Positions 28,450 through 41,687 are shown, numbered from the stretch's first letter. The stretch is DNA of 64,000 nt from Citrobacter sp. Marseille-Q6884 (GCF_945906775.1 NZ_CAMDRE010000001.1:1984001-2048000), one strand, 5' to 3'. The notes: generated by a model from the letters alone, not told the origin. Numbers and translations: made by a program.

Positions 28450-28868
28450 TTGTGATCTCCCGAAATGTCTCTATCCCTGATAGTGAGCTGGAGATCACGG
28501 CTATTCGGGCTCAAGGCGCGGGTGGACAACACGTTAATAAGACATCGACAGCTATCCATTTGCGCTTTGACATTCGGGCCTCTGGCCTGCCAGAGTATTA
28601 CAAGGAACGCCTGCTGGCTGCCAGTCATCATCTGATCAGTGGTGAAGGTGTCATTATCATTAAAGCGCAGGAATACCGCAGCCAGGAGCTCAATCGGGAA
28701 GCCGCTATTTCCCGGCTGGTGGCGGTGATAAAAGAATTAACCGCAGTGCAAAAAAGCCGACAGGCAACCCGCCCTACGCGCGCCTCGAAAGAGCGCAGGT
28801 TGTCATCGAAAGCACAAAAATCCACAGTGAAGGCGCTGCGCGGTAGAGTTCGTCGTCCGCAGGACTGA
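28446..28868 (+). CDS. arfB: ArfB, alternative ribosome-rescue peptidyl-tRNA hydrolase
   Basis: ArfB (YaeJ) enters ribosomes stalled on truncated mRNA and hydrolyses the peptidyl-tRNA, backing up tmRNA and ArfA. The ATG at 28446 overlaps the yaeQ stop and gives 140 residues (MIVISRNVSIPDSELEI), the E. coli length; an earlier in-frame ATG lies inside yaeQ. The catalytic GGQ is in IRAQGAGGQHVNK. The basic C-terminal tail (rich in Arg and Lys, from about residue 110) is the part that fills the empty mRNA channel. Confidence 0.97.
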   Translation: MIVISRNVSIPDSELEITAIRAQGAGGQHVNKTSTAIHLRFDIRASGLPEYYKERLLAASHHLISGEGVIIIKAQEYRSQELNREAAISRLVAVIKELTAVQKSRQATRPTRASKERRLSSKAQKSTVKALRGRVRRPQD

Positions 28869-28898
28869 CGAATGGGAATAAAAATTCATAAGGAATTC

Positions 28899-29597
28899 AT
28901 GGTGAAAACAGCAATATTGTCCGTCGTCGCGGCATGCACGCTTTTTTCCTTGATCGGCTGTAATAATCGTACTGAAGGTGAAGTACTACAGCCGACACGG
29001 GCGGCAGAACTAAAACCGATGCAGCAAAGCTGGCGTGGCATCCTGCCTTGTGCGGATTGCGAAGGGATTGAAACCTCTTTGTTCCTTGAAAAAGATGGAA
29101 CGTGGATCATGAACGAGCGCTACCAGGGTGTGCGGAAAGAGCCGTCTTCTTTTGCCTCGTACGGTACATGGGCCCGTACGGCTGACAAACTGGTACTGAC
29201 TGACAGCAAAGGTGAAAAGTCTTACTACCGGGCAAAAGGAGACGCGCTGGAGATGCTTGATCGTGAAGGTAATCCGATTGAGTCGCAATTCAACTATACG
29301 CTTCAACCGGTCTCAGCCAGTTTGCCAGTCACCCCAATGCCGATGCGTGGCATGTATTTCTATATGGCGGATGCGGCAATATTTACTGACTGCGCAACAG
29401 GAAAACGGATGCCGGTAGCGAATAATGCCCAGCTGGAACGAGACTATTTATCGGCTCGCGCGGAAACGGGACAATCTGTCCTGCTGACCCTTGAAGGGCA
29501 TTTTATGTTTGAGGCGAACCCGGATACGGGCGAAAACGTGAAAACGCTGATGGCAGATAAAGACGCGAAATTTATACCCGGAAAAGGGTGTAATTGA
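28899..29597 (+). CDS. nlpE: NlpE (CutF), outer-membrane lipoprotein signalling to Cpx
   Basis: NlpE activates the CpxAR envelope-stress response when lipoprotein trafficking or oxidative folding fails, or on surface contact. The ATG at 28899 after aagga gives 232 residues. An upstream start would add nine residues before the signal peptide. The signal peptide ends in a lipobox with Cys21 (SLIGCNN). The N-terminal domain carries the CXXC pair in LPCADCEG, and further Cys residues occur in the C-terminal domain (TDCATGK and the last GKGCN). It ends slightly shorter than E. coli (236). Confidence 0.96.
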   Translation: MVKTAILSVVAACTLFSLIGCNNRTEGEVLQPTRAAELKPMQQSWRGILPCADCEGIETSLFLEKDGTWIMNERYQGVRKEPSSFASYGTWARTADKLVLTDSKGEKSYYRAKGDALEMLDREGNPIESQFNYTLQPVSASLPVTPMPMRGMYFYMADAAIFTDCATGKRMPVANNAQLERDYLSARAETGQSVLLTLEGHFMFEANPDTGENVKTLMADKDAKFIPGKGCN

Positions 29598-29602
29598 TCG
29601 AA

Positions 29603-29635
29603 GAAAAAAAGGCCCTGTATTTACAGGGCCTTTTG
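29603..29635. terminator. Bidirectional terminator between nlpE and proS
   Basis: ggccctgta (29611-29619) pairs with tacagggcc (29622-29630). Seven A residues precede it and TTTT follows, so it can end both nlpE (plus) and proS (minus). Confidence 0.93.
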
Positions 29636-29640
29636 CTGGA

Positions 29641-31359
29641 TTAGCCTTTAATGGCTTTTACCAGATAGTCGAGAATGTCACCGGTTTTAATCAGTTGCTT
29701 CTCGCCGTTACGACGGTATTTGTATTCGATATCATCGTTGTCGAGGTTACGGTCGCCCAGCACGATGGTATGCGGAATACCGATCAGTTCCATATCGGCA
29801 AACATCACGCCCGGACGCTCTTTACGATCGTCCATCAGCACTTCAATACCCTGCGCACGCAGTTCAGCGTACAGCTTCTCAGCCAGTTCCTGCACACGGT
29901 AAGACTTGTGCATGTTCATCGGCAGAATAGCTACCTGGAACGGCGCAATTGCGTCCGGCCAAACGATGCCACGCTCGTCGTAGTTCTGTTCAATCGCAGC
30001 AGCCACAACGCGCGTTACCCCGATACCGTAGCAGCCCATCGTCAGGATCTGGTTACGACCATCTTCACCCTGTACCGCAGCTTTCAGCGCTTCAGAGTAC
30101 TTGGTCCCCAGCTGGAAGATGTGACCAACTTCGATACCACGTTTGATCAGCAGTGTACCCTGACCGTCCGGGCTTGGGTCACCGGCTACCACGTTACGGA
30201 TGTCTGCAACTTCCGGCGTTGCCACATCACGATCCCAGTTAATACCAAAATAGTGTTTGCCGTCGATGTTTGCGCCAGCAGCGAAATCGCTCATGACCGC
30301 AACGGTGCGATCAATAACCACTGGGATCGGCATATTTACCGGACCGAGTGAACCTGGGCCTGCTTTCACCACCGCGCGAATTTCTTCTTCGGTAGCGAAG
30401 GTCAGCGGGCTGGCAACCTGCGGCAGTTTCTCTGCTTTTACTTCGTTCAGCTCGTGATCGCCACGAACCAGCAGAGCAACCAGCGGGTAGCTGCTGCCTT
30501 CAACGGCTTTCACCAGCAGCGTTTTAACGGTTTTTTCAATTGGCAGATTGAACTGCTCAACCAGCTCGGCGATGGTTTTCGCGTTAGGCGTGTCAACCAG
30601 CGTCATTTCCTGAGTTGCTGCAGCACGAGGGGTTTTCGGCGCAACGGCTTCAGCAAACTCGATGTTGGCAGCAAAATCAGAGCTGTCAGAGAACACCACG
30701 TCATCTTCACCGCTTTGTGCCAGCACCTGGAACTCGTGAGAAGCGCTACCGCCGATTGAGCCGGTATCAGCCTGTACAGCACGGAAATCCAGCCCCATGC
30801 GGCTAAAGATTTTGCTGTACGCGGCATACATTGCGTCGTAGGTTTCCTGCAGCGATTCCTGAGAGGTATGGAAAGAGTAAGCATCTTTCATCAGGAATTC
30901 GCGGGAACGCATAACGCCGAAACGTGGGCGCACTTCATCACGGAATTTGGTCTGGATCTGATAGAAGTTCAGCGGCAGCTGTTTGTAAGAGCTCAGCTCG
31001 TTACGAATCAGGTCAGTGATGACTTCTTCATGCGTTGGACCGAGCACGAACGAACGATCGCCACGGTCAGCGATACGCAGAAGTTCCGGGCCGTACTGTT
31101 CCCAACGGCCACTCTCTTGCCACAGTTCAGATGGCTGAACAACCGGCATCAACACCTCGATTGCACCGGCGTTGTTCATCTCTTCACGCACGATGTTTTC
31201 GACTTTTTTCAGGACGCGCACGCCGGTCGGCAGCCAGGTGTATAACCCGGAGGCCAGCTTGCGGATCATCCCGGCGCGCAGCATCAGCTGGTGGCTGATA
31301 ACCTCGGCGTCGGCAGGTGTCTCCTTCAAAGTGGAGAGCAGATATTGGCTAGTACGCAT
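29641..31359 (-). CDS. proS: Prolyl-tRNA synthetase
   Basis: ProS charges tRNA-Pro and edits misactivated alanine. The start at 31357-31359 (MRTSQYLLSTLKETPADAEV) gives 572 residues, the E. coli length; an in-frame upstream start would add 18 residues not in the family. Class II motif 1, motif 2 (FRDEVRPRFGVMRSREFLMKD) and motif 3 (GCYGIGVTRVVAA) are present. The INS editing domain lies between motifs 2 and 3, and the anticodon-binding domain is at the C-terminus. Confidence 0.98.
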   Translation of the reverse strand: MRTSQYLLSTLKETPADAEVISHQLMLRAGMIRKLASGLYTWLPTGVRVLKKVENIVREEMNNAGAIEVLMPVVQPSELWQESGRWEQYGPELLRIADRGDRSFVLGPTHEEVITDLIRNELSSYKQLPLNFYQIQTKFRDEVRPRFGVMRSREFLMKDAYSFHTSQESLQETYDAMYAAYSKIFSRMGLDFRAVQADTGSIGGSASHEFQVLAQSGEDDVVFSDSSDFAANIEFAEAVAPKTPRAAATQEMTLVDTPNAKTIAELVEQFNLPIEKTVKTLLVKAVEGSSYPLVALLVRGDHELNEVKAEKLPQVASPLTFATEEEIRAVVKAGPGSLGPVNMPIPVVIDRTVAVMSDFAAGANIDGKHYFGINWDRDVATPEVADIRNVVAGDPSPDGQGTLLIKRGIEVGHIFQLGTKYSEALKAAVQGEDGRNQILTMGCYGIGVTRVVAAAIEQNYDERGIVWPDAIAPFQVAILPMNMHKSYRVQELAEKLYAELRAQGIEVLMDDRKERPGVMFADMELIGIPHTIVLGDRNLDNDDIEYKYRRNGEKQLIKTGDILDYLVKAIKG

Positions 31360-31471
31360 GTTGTTACGGTTCCAGTTGGACGATCGAACAGGCTCAACGC
31401 GAGCCTGACACAAAAAAATAGTGAGTTAGTTTACCAGCGAGAAAGGGATGTCAAAAGAGAAGGGCGCTAAA

Positions 31472-32179
31472 TTACCGGGGTTCAAGCGCAAAGACTTCGA
31501 AACCCTCTTCTGTTACGCGCCAGCGCACGTTGAAATCATGTAACCAGACGGCATACGTCTTGCCTGTCTCTTCACCCTTACGATACGCAGGACGTGGGTC
31601 CTGTGCCAGTACTTCACCAATAAATGTTTTCAGCAGTGGATAACGTTTTTCCAGTGCCAGAAGCTGTTGCTCTACCTCTGCGGTGAAACTCACCGCCATT
31701 TCGGCAACCGGGGCATGTTGCGCGTAGCTTGCGGTGGCATCGGGTAACGCCTCGGCAAAGGGCAGATAGGGTTTGATATCGACAACCGGCGTGCCATCGA
31801 CCAGATCCAAACTGCCCAGCTTTAATATGACGCTCTCTTTCTGGCAGACGATGCCTTTCAACTCAACCAGCGACATGCCGACAGGGTTAGGGCGAAAGGT
31901 CGAACGCGTTGCGAAGACCCCCATTCTGGCGTTGCCGCCAAGACGAGGTGGGCGCACGGTTGGACGCCAACCGCCTTCCATCGTCTGGTGAAAAACAAAA
32001 ATCACCCACAAATGGCTGAACGCTTCCAGGCCGCGCACAGCATCGGCCTGGTTATAAGGTGCGAGCAAATGTAGTTCGCCGTTAGCACTTTTCACCAGAC
32101 CCGGCTGGCGTGGCACAGCGAACTTTTCTTTATAAGGAGAGCGGATAACGCCTATTTGCTCGAACTGAAAATGACTCAT
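31472..32179 (-). CDS. trmO: tRNA (N6-threonylcarbamoyladenosine(37)-N6)-methyltransferase TrmO
   Basis: TrmO (YaeB, TsaA) methylates t6A37 to m6t6A in some tRNAs with SAM. The 235 residues match E. coli. The N-terminal beta-barrel SAM domain is marked by RPPRLGGNARMGVFATRSTF and RPNPVGMSLVEL, and a C-terminal domain with DPRPAYRKG follows. The start overlaps the rcsF stop by four bases, so the two genes are probably co-translated. Confidence 0.96.
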   Translation of the reverse strand: MSHFQFEQIGVIRSPYKEKFAVPRQPGLVKSANGELHLLAPYNQADAVRGLEAFSHLWVIFVFHQTMEGGWRPTVRPPRLGGNARMGVFATRSTFRPNPVGMSLVELKGIVCQKESVILKLGSLDLVDGTPVVDIKPYLPFAEALPDATASYAQHAPVAEMAVSFTAEVEQQLLALEKRYPLLKTFIGEVLAQDPRPAYRKGEETGKTYAVWLHDFNVRWRVTEEGFEVFALEPR

Positions 32180-32580
32180 TTAGACGAAATGTTCAGAGCA
32201 GAACCAATACAAACCGCCTGACGGTAGCAACCTGGCGTACCGCTGGTCACCTCACAGCTATGCTGCAGTACCGCATTTGCTTTCATTTTAGATGCGTTAA
32301 TCTGCATGCGTTTACGCGCGGTTGGAATGCTCGGAGGAGAATCCTGATTCGATGCCTGGCAGGACTCACCGCTGACTTCGCCAAGATCGCGGAATGGTTT
32401 ACCCACCAAATCTTCAGCGTTGGTAATAATTCTGACCGGCGTCGCACGCGGTGCTTTGGGTTTTTCCGGCTCCGCTTTAGGCGGGGTTGCGGTGCTTTGA
32501 ACGGGTTCAACAGGGGATCTGCTTAACATAGAACAGCCGCTCAGCATGAGTGCTACTAAACAGATCGGTAAAGCACGCAT
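32176..32580 (-). CDS. rcsF: RcsF, outer-membrane lipoprotein sensor of the Rcs phosphorelay
   Basis: RcsF detects lipopolysaccharide and peptidoglycan damage and triggers RcsCDB through IgaA. The 134 residues equal the E. coli length. The lipobox LMLSGCSML places the lipidated Cys at residue 16. A proline-rich linker (residues about 25-50) follows, and then the folded domain with four cysteines (GESCQAS, LQHSCEV, TPGCYRQAVC) that form the two nested disulfides. It overlaps trmO by four bases. Confidence 0.97.
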   Translation of the reverse strand: MRALPICLVALMLSGCSMLSRSPVEPVQSTATPPKAEPEKPKAPRATPVRIITNAEDLVGKPFRDLGEVSGESCQASNQDSPPSIPTARKRMQINASKMKANAVLQHSCEVTSGTPGCYRQAVCIGSALNISSK

Positions 32581-32635
32581 AATATTTCCTCAATGAATGA
32601 TCTAAACGTCAGATATTGAATCAGGTGCTTGCATA

Positions 32636-32661
32636 AATGACAAGACGGGCAAGCGCCCGTC
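32636..32661 (-). terminator. Terminator of the metNIQ operon
   Basis: Reading the minus strand, gacgggc pairs with gcccgtc (32655-32661 with 32644-32650) around a four-base loop, followed by ttgtcattt. It lies about 35 bases after metQ and before rcsF. Confidence 0.72.
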
Positions 32662-32696
32662 CTGATGATATTACAGATTCTGGAAACAGCCTAAAA

Positions 32697-33512
32697 TTAC
32701 CAGCCTTTAACAGCACCGCCGTTAAAGACTTTGTTTGCTGCTTCGTAAACTTCGTCAGACTGATATGCTTCAACGAATTTCTTCACGTTCTCAGCATCTT
32801 TATTGTCTTCACGGGTGACGATCAGGTTTACATACGGGGAATCTTTATCTTCAACAAAGATGCCGTCTTTTGCCGGCGTCAGGCCAATCTGGCTGGCATA
32901 GGTGGTGTTGATAACCGCCAGAGCGATCTGCGCATCATCCAGTGAACGCGGCAGCTGTGGCGCTTCCAGCTCAACCAGTTTCAGGTTTTTCGGGTTTTCA
33001 ATGACGTCCAGTGCGGTCGGCAGCAGACCAACGCCATCTTTCAGCTTGATCAGACCCACTTTTTGCAGCAGCAGCAGGGAACGGCCAAGGTTAGTCGGGT
33101 CGTTTGGAATCGCGACCTGAGAGCCTGGCTGCAGCTCATCCAGTGATTTGATTTTTTTGGAATAGCCCGCAATCGGGTAAACAAACGTATTGCCTACGGC
33201 AACCAGTTTGTAACCGCGATCTTTGATCTGCTGATCCAGGTACGGTTTGTGCTGGAAAGCGTTGGCATCAATGTCGCCTTTGCTCAGTGCTTCGTTAGGC
33301 AGAACGTAATCATTGAACGTCACCAGTTCAACGTCCAGACCGTATTTTTCTTTCGCGACTTTCTGCGCGACTTCTGCAACTTGCTGCTCTGCGCCAACAA
33401 TAACGCCCACTTTGATGTGGTTAGGATCTTTTTCATCCTGGCCGCAACCCACAAGTGCCAGAGAACCGATCAGGGCTCCAACTGCCGCAAAGGTTTTGAA
33501 TTTGAACGCCAT
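32697..33512 (-). CDS. metQ: D/L-methionine ABC transporter substrate-binding lipoprotein MetQ
   Basis: MetQ captures methionine in the periplasm for the MetNI importer. The 271 residues match E. coli. The signal peptide ends in a lipobox with Cys23 (LALVGCGQDEKD). The mature part is a two-lobed NlpA-type binding protein, with family segments VTFNDYVLPNEALSKGDIDA, NAFQHKPYLD and IAIPNDPTNLGRSL-like residues. Its gene is last in the metNIQ operon, 44 bases after metI. Confidence 0.98.
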   Translation of the reverse strand: MAFKFKTFAAVGALIGSLALVGCGQDEKDPNHIKVGVIVGAEQQVAEVAQKVAKEKYGLDVELVTFNDYVLPNEALSKGDIDANAFQHKPYLDQQIKDRGYKLVAVGNTFVYPIAGYSKKIKSLDELQPGSQVAIPNDPTNLGRSLLLLQKVGLIKLKDGVGLLPTALDVIENPKNLKLVELEAPQLPRSLDDAQIALAVINTTYASQIGLTPAKDGIFVEDKDSPYVNLIVTREDNKDAENVKKFVEAYQSDEVYEAANKVFNGGAVKGW

Positions 33513-33556
33513 GCTTATTTCCTTTTCTTAATGAGTTTTTTGTGTTGTGTGCAACG

Positions 33557-34210
33557 TTATTTGTGCGTGACAGCCCGGACGATACGATCGCCGGATAACT
33601 GAATTAAATAAACCAGAACGACGAGCAATACCAGTACTGTATTCATCACGGTAGCGTTATAACCAATATAACCGTACTGATAGCCAATCTGTCCAAGACC
33701 GCCTGCGCCAACGGCACCGCCCATCGCTGAATAACCGACCAGGGTAATCAGCGTGATCGTCGCCGCATTTACCAGACCCGGCAATGCTTCAGGCAGTAAC
33801 ACCTTACGCACGATCTGTAATGGCGTAGCGCCCATAGCACGCGAGGCTTCGATCAGCCCAGTAGGAATTTCCAGCAGCGCGTTTTCCACCATACGGGCGA
33901 TAAACGGCGCAGCACCGACGGTCAGCGGAACGATAGCGGCCTGTAAGCCGATAGAGGTGCCGACAATCATGCGGGTGAATGGAATCATCCAGACCAATAG
34001 AATAATAAACGGAATGGAACGGAAAATGTTTACCAGCGCAGAGAGCGTACGGTAAAGCTTCGCGTTCTCGATGATTTGTCCTGGGCGCGTGACGTATAAC
34101 AGCACGCCAACGGGCAGACCAATCACAAAGCCAAAAAAGCCAGACACAAAGGTCATTGCCAGCGTTTCCCATACGCCGCGAACCAGCAACCATATCATCG
34201 GCTCAGACAT
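33557..34210 (-). CDS. metI: Methionine ABC transporter permease MetI
   Basis: MetI forms the inner-membrane channel of the methionine importer. The 217 residues equal the E. coli length and contain five hydrophobic helices. The EAA loop that docks on MetN is visible as EASRAMGATPLQIVRKVLLPEALPG. It overlaps the end of metN by eight bases, as in E. coli, which points to translational coupling. Confidence 0.98.
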   Translation of the reverse strand: MSEPMIWLLVRGVWETLAMTFVSGFFGFVIGLPVGVLLYVTRPGQIIENAKLYRTLSALVNIFRSIPFIILLVWMIPFTRMIVGTSIGLQAAIVPLTVGAAPFIARMVENALLEIPTGLIEASRAMGATPLQIVRKVLLPEALPGLVNAATITLITLVGYSAMGGAVGAGGLGQIGYQYGYIGYNATVMNTVLVLLVVLVYLIQLSGDRIVRAVTHK

Positions 34211-35234
34211 AACCCAGTACCTCTACTTTTACATGGTGTTCTTGCAACCAGCTAATGGCCGCTTGTGTATCTTCCTGTGTGCCGTGCATTTCAGTCAGCA
34301 TAATGCCGAACTTCACGCCACCGGCGTAATCCATCTGCGCGCTGATAATGTTGTTATTCACATTAAAGCGACGAGCCGTTTCGGAGAGTAATGGCGCATC
34401 CACTGAATGACCCGTGAATTCCATGCGCAGCATTGGCACGCTGTCGGCTGTCGGTTCTGCTTTTAAACGCTCCAGATAATCTTCCGGGATATCCAGATGC
34501 AGCGTGGACTGAATAAACTTCTGCGCCAGCGGGGTTTTCGGGTGAGAAAAAACTTCGCTGACGGTGTCTTGCTCAATCAGCTCACCATTACTGATGACCG
34601 CGACGCAGTCACAAATACGTTTTACGACGTCCATTTCATGGGTAATCAGCAGAATGGTTAACCCAAGACGACGGTTAATGTCTTTCAATAATTCCAGAAT
34701 TGAACGGGTTGTTGCTGGATCGAGTGCGCTGGTGGCCTCATCGCACAGCAATACCTTTGGGTTACTCGCCAGTGCACGGGCAATTGCGACACGCTGTTTC
34801 TGCCCACCGGAGAGGTTCGCTGGATAGCTGTCGTGCTTATCACCAAGCCCGACTAAATCCAGCAGCTCCGTCACGCGACGTTTAATCTCTTCTTTTGGCG
34901 TGTTATCCAGCTCCAGCGGAAGCGCAACGTTGCCAAAAACAGTACGGGAAGAGAGCAGGTTAAAGTGCTGGAAAATCATGCCTATTTGGCGACGAGCTTT
35001 GGTTAGCTCGGATTCAGAAAGCGTCGTCAATTCCTGGCCGCCAACCTGAACACTGCCTTCTGTTGGACGTTCGAGTAAGTTAACACAGCGGATTAGCGTA
35101 CTTTTACCGGCACCTGAGGCGCCAATAACGCCATAAATCTGCCCGGCAGGAACATGCAGGCTGACATTATTTAGCGCCTGAATGGTGCGAGTCCCCTGCT
35201 GGAACACTTTGGTGATATTCGAAAGTTTAATCAT
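34203..35234 (-). CDS. metN: Methionine ABC transporter ATP-binding protein MetN
   Basis: MetN drives methionine import by ATP hydrolysis. The 343 residues match E. coli. Walker A is GASGAGKST, the signature is LSGGQKQRVAIARAL, and Walker B is VLLCDEATSALDP. The C-terminal NIL/ACT-like domain (about residues 265-343), which binds methionine and shuts transport by trans-inhibition, is present. It is the first gene of metNIQ, behind a MetJ operator. Confidence 0.98.
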   Translation of the reverse strand: MIKLSNITKVFQQGTRTIQALNNVSLHVPAGQIYGVIGASGAGKSTLIRCVNLLERPTEGSVQVGGQELTTLSESELTKARRQIGMIFQHFNLLSSRTVFGNVALPLELDNTPKEEIKRRVTELLDLVGLGDKHDSYPANLSGGQKQRVAIARALASNPKVLLCDEATSALDPATTRSILELLKDINRRLGLTILLITHEMDVVKRICDCVAVISNGELIEQDTVSEVFSHPKTPLAQKFIQSTLHLDIPEDYLERLKAEPTADSVPMLRMEFTGHSVDAPLLSETARRFNVNNNIISAQMDYAGGVKFGIMLTEMHGTQEDTQAAISWLQEHHVKVEVLGYV

Positions 35235-35301
35235 TGGTTATTTATTATCGTAATTAAGTTAGCCGTGGCATTTTCGTCTGTCTGCTACGGTCGAAGCCGT
35301 C

Positions 35302-35333
35302 AACAAGATGGATGTTAAGGCATCCAGACGTCT
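35302..35333 (-). promoter_or_regulatory. MetJ operator (met boxes) upstream of metNIQ
   Basis: A perfect met box, agacgtct, lies at 35326-35333. Going toward metN it is followed by 8-base units that match less well (35318-35325, 35310-35317, 35302-35309). Tandem met boxes bind MetJ with S-adenosylmethionine, and the same arrangement controls metNIQ in E. coli. Confidence 0.8.
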
Positions 35334-35423
35334 AAATCAATCAAGCTTTGCACGATGAGCACTTTCTTGACTGCTGAAACATGCGATACTAGAGCAACAT
35401 GCCTTATTCAGGAGCTATAAAAG

Positions 35424-35990
35424 GTGGCAAAGTCTGTACCCGCAATTTTTCTCGACCGTGACGGCACCATTAATGTGGACCACGGTTACGTACATGAGAT
35501 CGACGAGTTTGAGTTCATCGACGGCGTCATTGATGCGATGCGTGAACTTAAAAAGATGGGTTACGCGCTGATTGTCGTGACGAATCAATCCGGTATTGCC
35601 CGCGGTAAATTTACCGAAGCGCAGTTCGAAACGTTGACTGAATGGATGGACTGGTCGCTGGCCGATCGGGATGTTGATCTGGATGGTATCTACTATTGTC
35701 CTCATCACCCGCAAGGAACAGTGGAAGAGTATCGCCAGACCTGCGACTGCCGTAAACCGCATCCTGGAATGTTTATCTCCGCACGAGACTTCCTGCACAT
35801 TGATATGGCCGCTTCCTATATGGTGGGCGACAAAATAGAAGATATGCAGGCAGCGACAGCCGCTAATGTGGGAACGAAAGTGTTGGTTCGCACCGGCAAG
35901 CCTGTTACGCCGGAAGCAGAAAATGCGGCAGATATGGTGATAAATAGTCTGGCTGACCTGCCAATGGCAATAAAAAAGCAGCAAAAGTAA
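35424..35990 (+). CDS. gmhB: D-glycero-beta-D-manno-heptose-1,7-bisphosphate 7-phosphatase
   Basis: GmhB removes the 7-phosphate in the ADP-heptose pathway for the LPS inner core. It is a HAD-family phosphatase. It starts with GTG at 35424 after aggagct and has 188 residues, three fewer than E. coli. The nucleophile motif is FLDRDGTIN (Asp11, Asp13). The zinc site is the CPHHP ... CDCRKP cysteine-histidine cluster, and MVGDKIEDM carries the Mg-binding Asp. It directly precedes the rRNA operon, as in E. coli. Confidence 0.97.
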   Translation: MAKSVPAIFLDRDGTINVDHGYVHEIDEFEFIDGVIDAMRELKKMGYALIVVTNQSGIARGKFTEAQFETLTEWMDWSLADRDVDLDGIYYCPHHPQGTVEEYRQTCDCRKPHPGMFISARDFLHIDMAASYMVGDKIEDMQAATAANVGTKVLVRTGKPVTPEAENAADMVINSLADLPMAIKKQQK

Positions 35991-36039
35991 GCGTTGTGGA
36001 TAAAAGATGAACGGTTGAAACAAAAATGCATTTTTCCGC

Positions 36040-36067
36040 TTGTCTTCCTGAATCGACTCCCTATAAT
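36040..36067 (+). promoter_or_regulatory. rRNA operon promoter P1
   Basis: TTGTCT (-35, 36040-36045), a 16-base spacer and a perfect TATAAT (-10, 36062-36067) are followed by a GC-rich gcgcctcc discriminator. The AT-rich run just upstream (36020-36036) fits an UP element. This is the growth-rate-controlled rrn P1 layout. Confidence 0.9.
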
Positions 36068-36149
36068 GCGCCTCCATCGACACGGCGGATGTGAATCACT
36101 TCACACAAACAGCCGGTTCGGTTGAAGAGAAAAATCCTGAAATTCAGGG

Positions 36150-36177
36150 TTGACTCTGAAAGAGGAAAGCGTAATAT
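36150..36177 (+). promoter_or_regulatory. rRNA operon promoter P2
   Basis: TTGACT (-35, 36150-36155), a 16-base spacer and TAATAT (-10, 36172-36177) lie about 110 bases after P1, the usual spacing for rrn P2. Confidence 0.88.
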
Positions 36178-36215
36178 ACGCCACCTCGCGACAGAGCGCC
36201 AAAGCGCGTCGCAAC

Positions 36216-36228
36216 TGCTCTTTAACAA
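36216..36228 (+). promoter_or_regulatory. boxA antitermination element in the 16S leader
   Basis: tgctctttaacaa matches the boxA consensus recognised by NusB-S10 for rRNA antitermination. Confidence 0.9.
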
Positions 36229-36232
36229 TTTA

Positions 36233-36250
36233 TCAGACAATCTGTGTGGG
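36233..36250 (+). other. 5' half of the 16S RNase III processing stem
   Basis: tcagacaatctgtgtggg in the leader is complementary to tccacacagattgtctga at 37923-37940, past the 16S 3' end. The two halves bring the ends of pre-16S together for RNase III. Confidence 0.85.
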
Positions 36251-36355
36251 CACTCAATGATACGGATTCTTAACGTCGCAAGACGAAAAATGAATACCAA
36301 GTCTCTGAGTGAACACGTAATTCATTACGAAGTTTAATTCACGAGCATCAAACTT

Positions 36356-37897
<1,542 letters not shown>

Positions 37898-37982
37898 CCT
37901 TAAAGAACCGTTCCTTGTAGTGTCCACACAGATTGTCTGATGAAAAGTAAATAGCAAGGCGTCTTGCGATTGAGACTTCAGT

Positions 37983-38058
37983 GTCCCCTTCGTCTAGAGG
38001 CCCAGGACACCGCCCTTTCACGGCGGTAACAGGGGTTCGAATCCCCTAGGGGACGCCA
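37983..38058 (+). tRNA. tRNA-Glu (TTC anticodon) in the 16S-23S spacer
   Basis: The 76-base gene runs from gtccccttcgtctag to gggacgcca with an encoded CCA. The anticodon stem-loop ccgccctTTCacggcgg gives UUC, reading Glu codons. The acceptor stem gtcccct pairs with aggggac. E. coli rrnH carries Ile and Ala tRNAs here, so this spacer is of the other type. Confidence 0.98.
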
Positions 38059-38133
38059 CTTGCTGGTTTGTGTGAGTGAAAGTCGCCGGCCGTTATATCT
38101 CAAAACAGACTTGCGAGTCTTGTTTGAGATATT

Positions 38134-38146
38134 TGCTCTTTAAAAA
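38134..38146 (+). promoter_or_regulatory. boxA element in the 16S-23S spacer
   Basis: tgctctttaaaaa is a second boxA, renewing antitermination before the 23S gene. Confidence 0.85.
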
Positions 38147-38280
38147 TCTGGATCAAGCTGAAAATTGAAACGACACACTGTTTCATTTCTCCGTAAACAA
38201 GAAATGAAAAGCGGTGTGTTCGAGTCTCTCAAATTTTCGCAGCACGATGATGAATCGAATGAAACATCTTCGGGTTGTGA

Positions 38281-41186
<2,906 letters not shown>

Positions 41187-41278
41187 ACAACGCCGAAGAT
41201 GTTTTGGCGAAAGAGAAGACGATTTTCAGCCTGATACAGATAAAATTAACCGGCGGTAAGCGGGTTAATAACAGAATT

Positions 41279-41398
41279 TGCCTGGCGGCTGTAGCGCGGT
41301 GGTCCCACCTGACCCCATGCCGAACTCAGAAGTGAAACGCCGTAGCGCCGATGGTAGTGTGGGGTCTCCCCATGCGAGAGTAGGGAACTGCCAGGCAT
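41279..41398 (+). rRNA. rrfH: 5S ribosomal RNA
   Basis: Exactly 120 bases, from tgcctggcggc to ctgccaggcat, with the terminal stem tgcctggc/gccaggca and the usual loop segment gtagcgcggtggtccc. It is followed in the same transcript by tRNA-Asp. Confidence 0.99.
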
Positions 41399-41447
41399 CA
41401 AATTAAGCAGTAACCGGTATATGCCGGTGGTTGTAGAAAAATCCGGT

Positions 41448-41524
41448 GGAGCGGTAGTTCAGTTGGTTAGAATACCTGCCTGTCACGCAGGGGGTCGCGG
41501 GTTCGAGTCCCGTCCGTTCCGCCA
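41448..41524 (+). tRNA. aspU: tRNA-Asp (GTC anticodon), distal gene of the rRNA operon
   Basis: This 77-base gene has an encoded CCA and the anticodon loop ctGTCac. The acceptor stem is ggagcgg with ccgttcc. It occupies the aspU position of E. coli rrnH. A second tRNA-Asp at 50870 differs by one compensated acceptor-stem pair. Confidence 0.98.
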
Positions 41525-41530
41525 CTTATT

Positions 41531-41565
41531 AAGAGCCCTGAGCTAACGCTCAGGGCTTTTTCTTT
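41531..41565 (+). terminator. Terminator of the rRNA operon
   Basis: agccctgagc (41534-41543) pairs with gctcagggct (41548-41557) around taac, followed by TTTTTC. It lies just past the tRNA-Asp gene. Confidence 0.95.
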
Positions 41566-41687
41566 GTCTGCGATTTAATTATTGCCAAATTCGCAAAAAT
41601 CCTCTGCGTTTTACACACTTTTTCTCTAATAATCTGAAGGTCATAATCCTCCTCATTAACGAACCCTGTGATTAAAAAGAGGAATTT

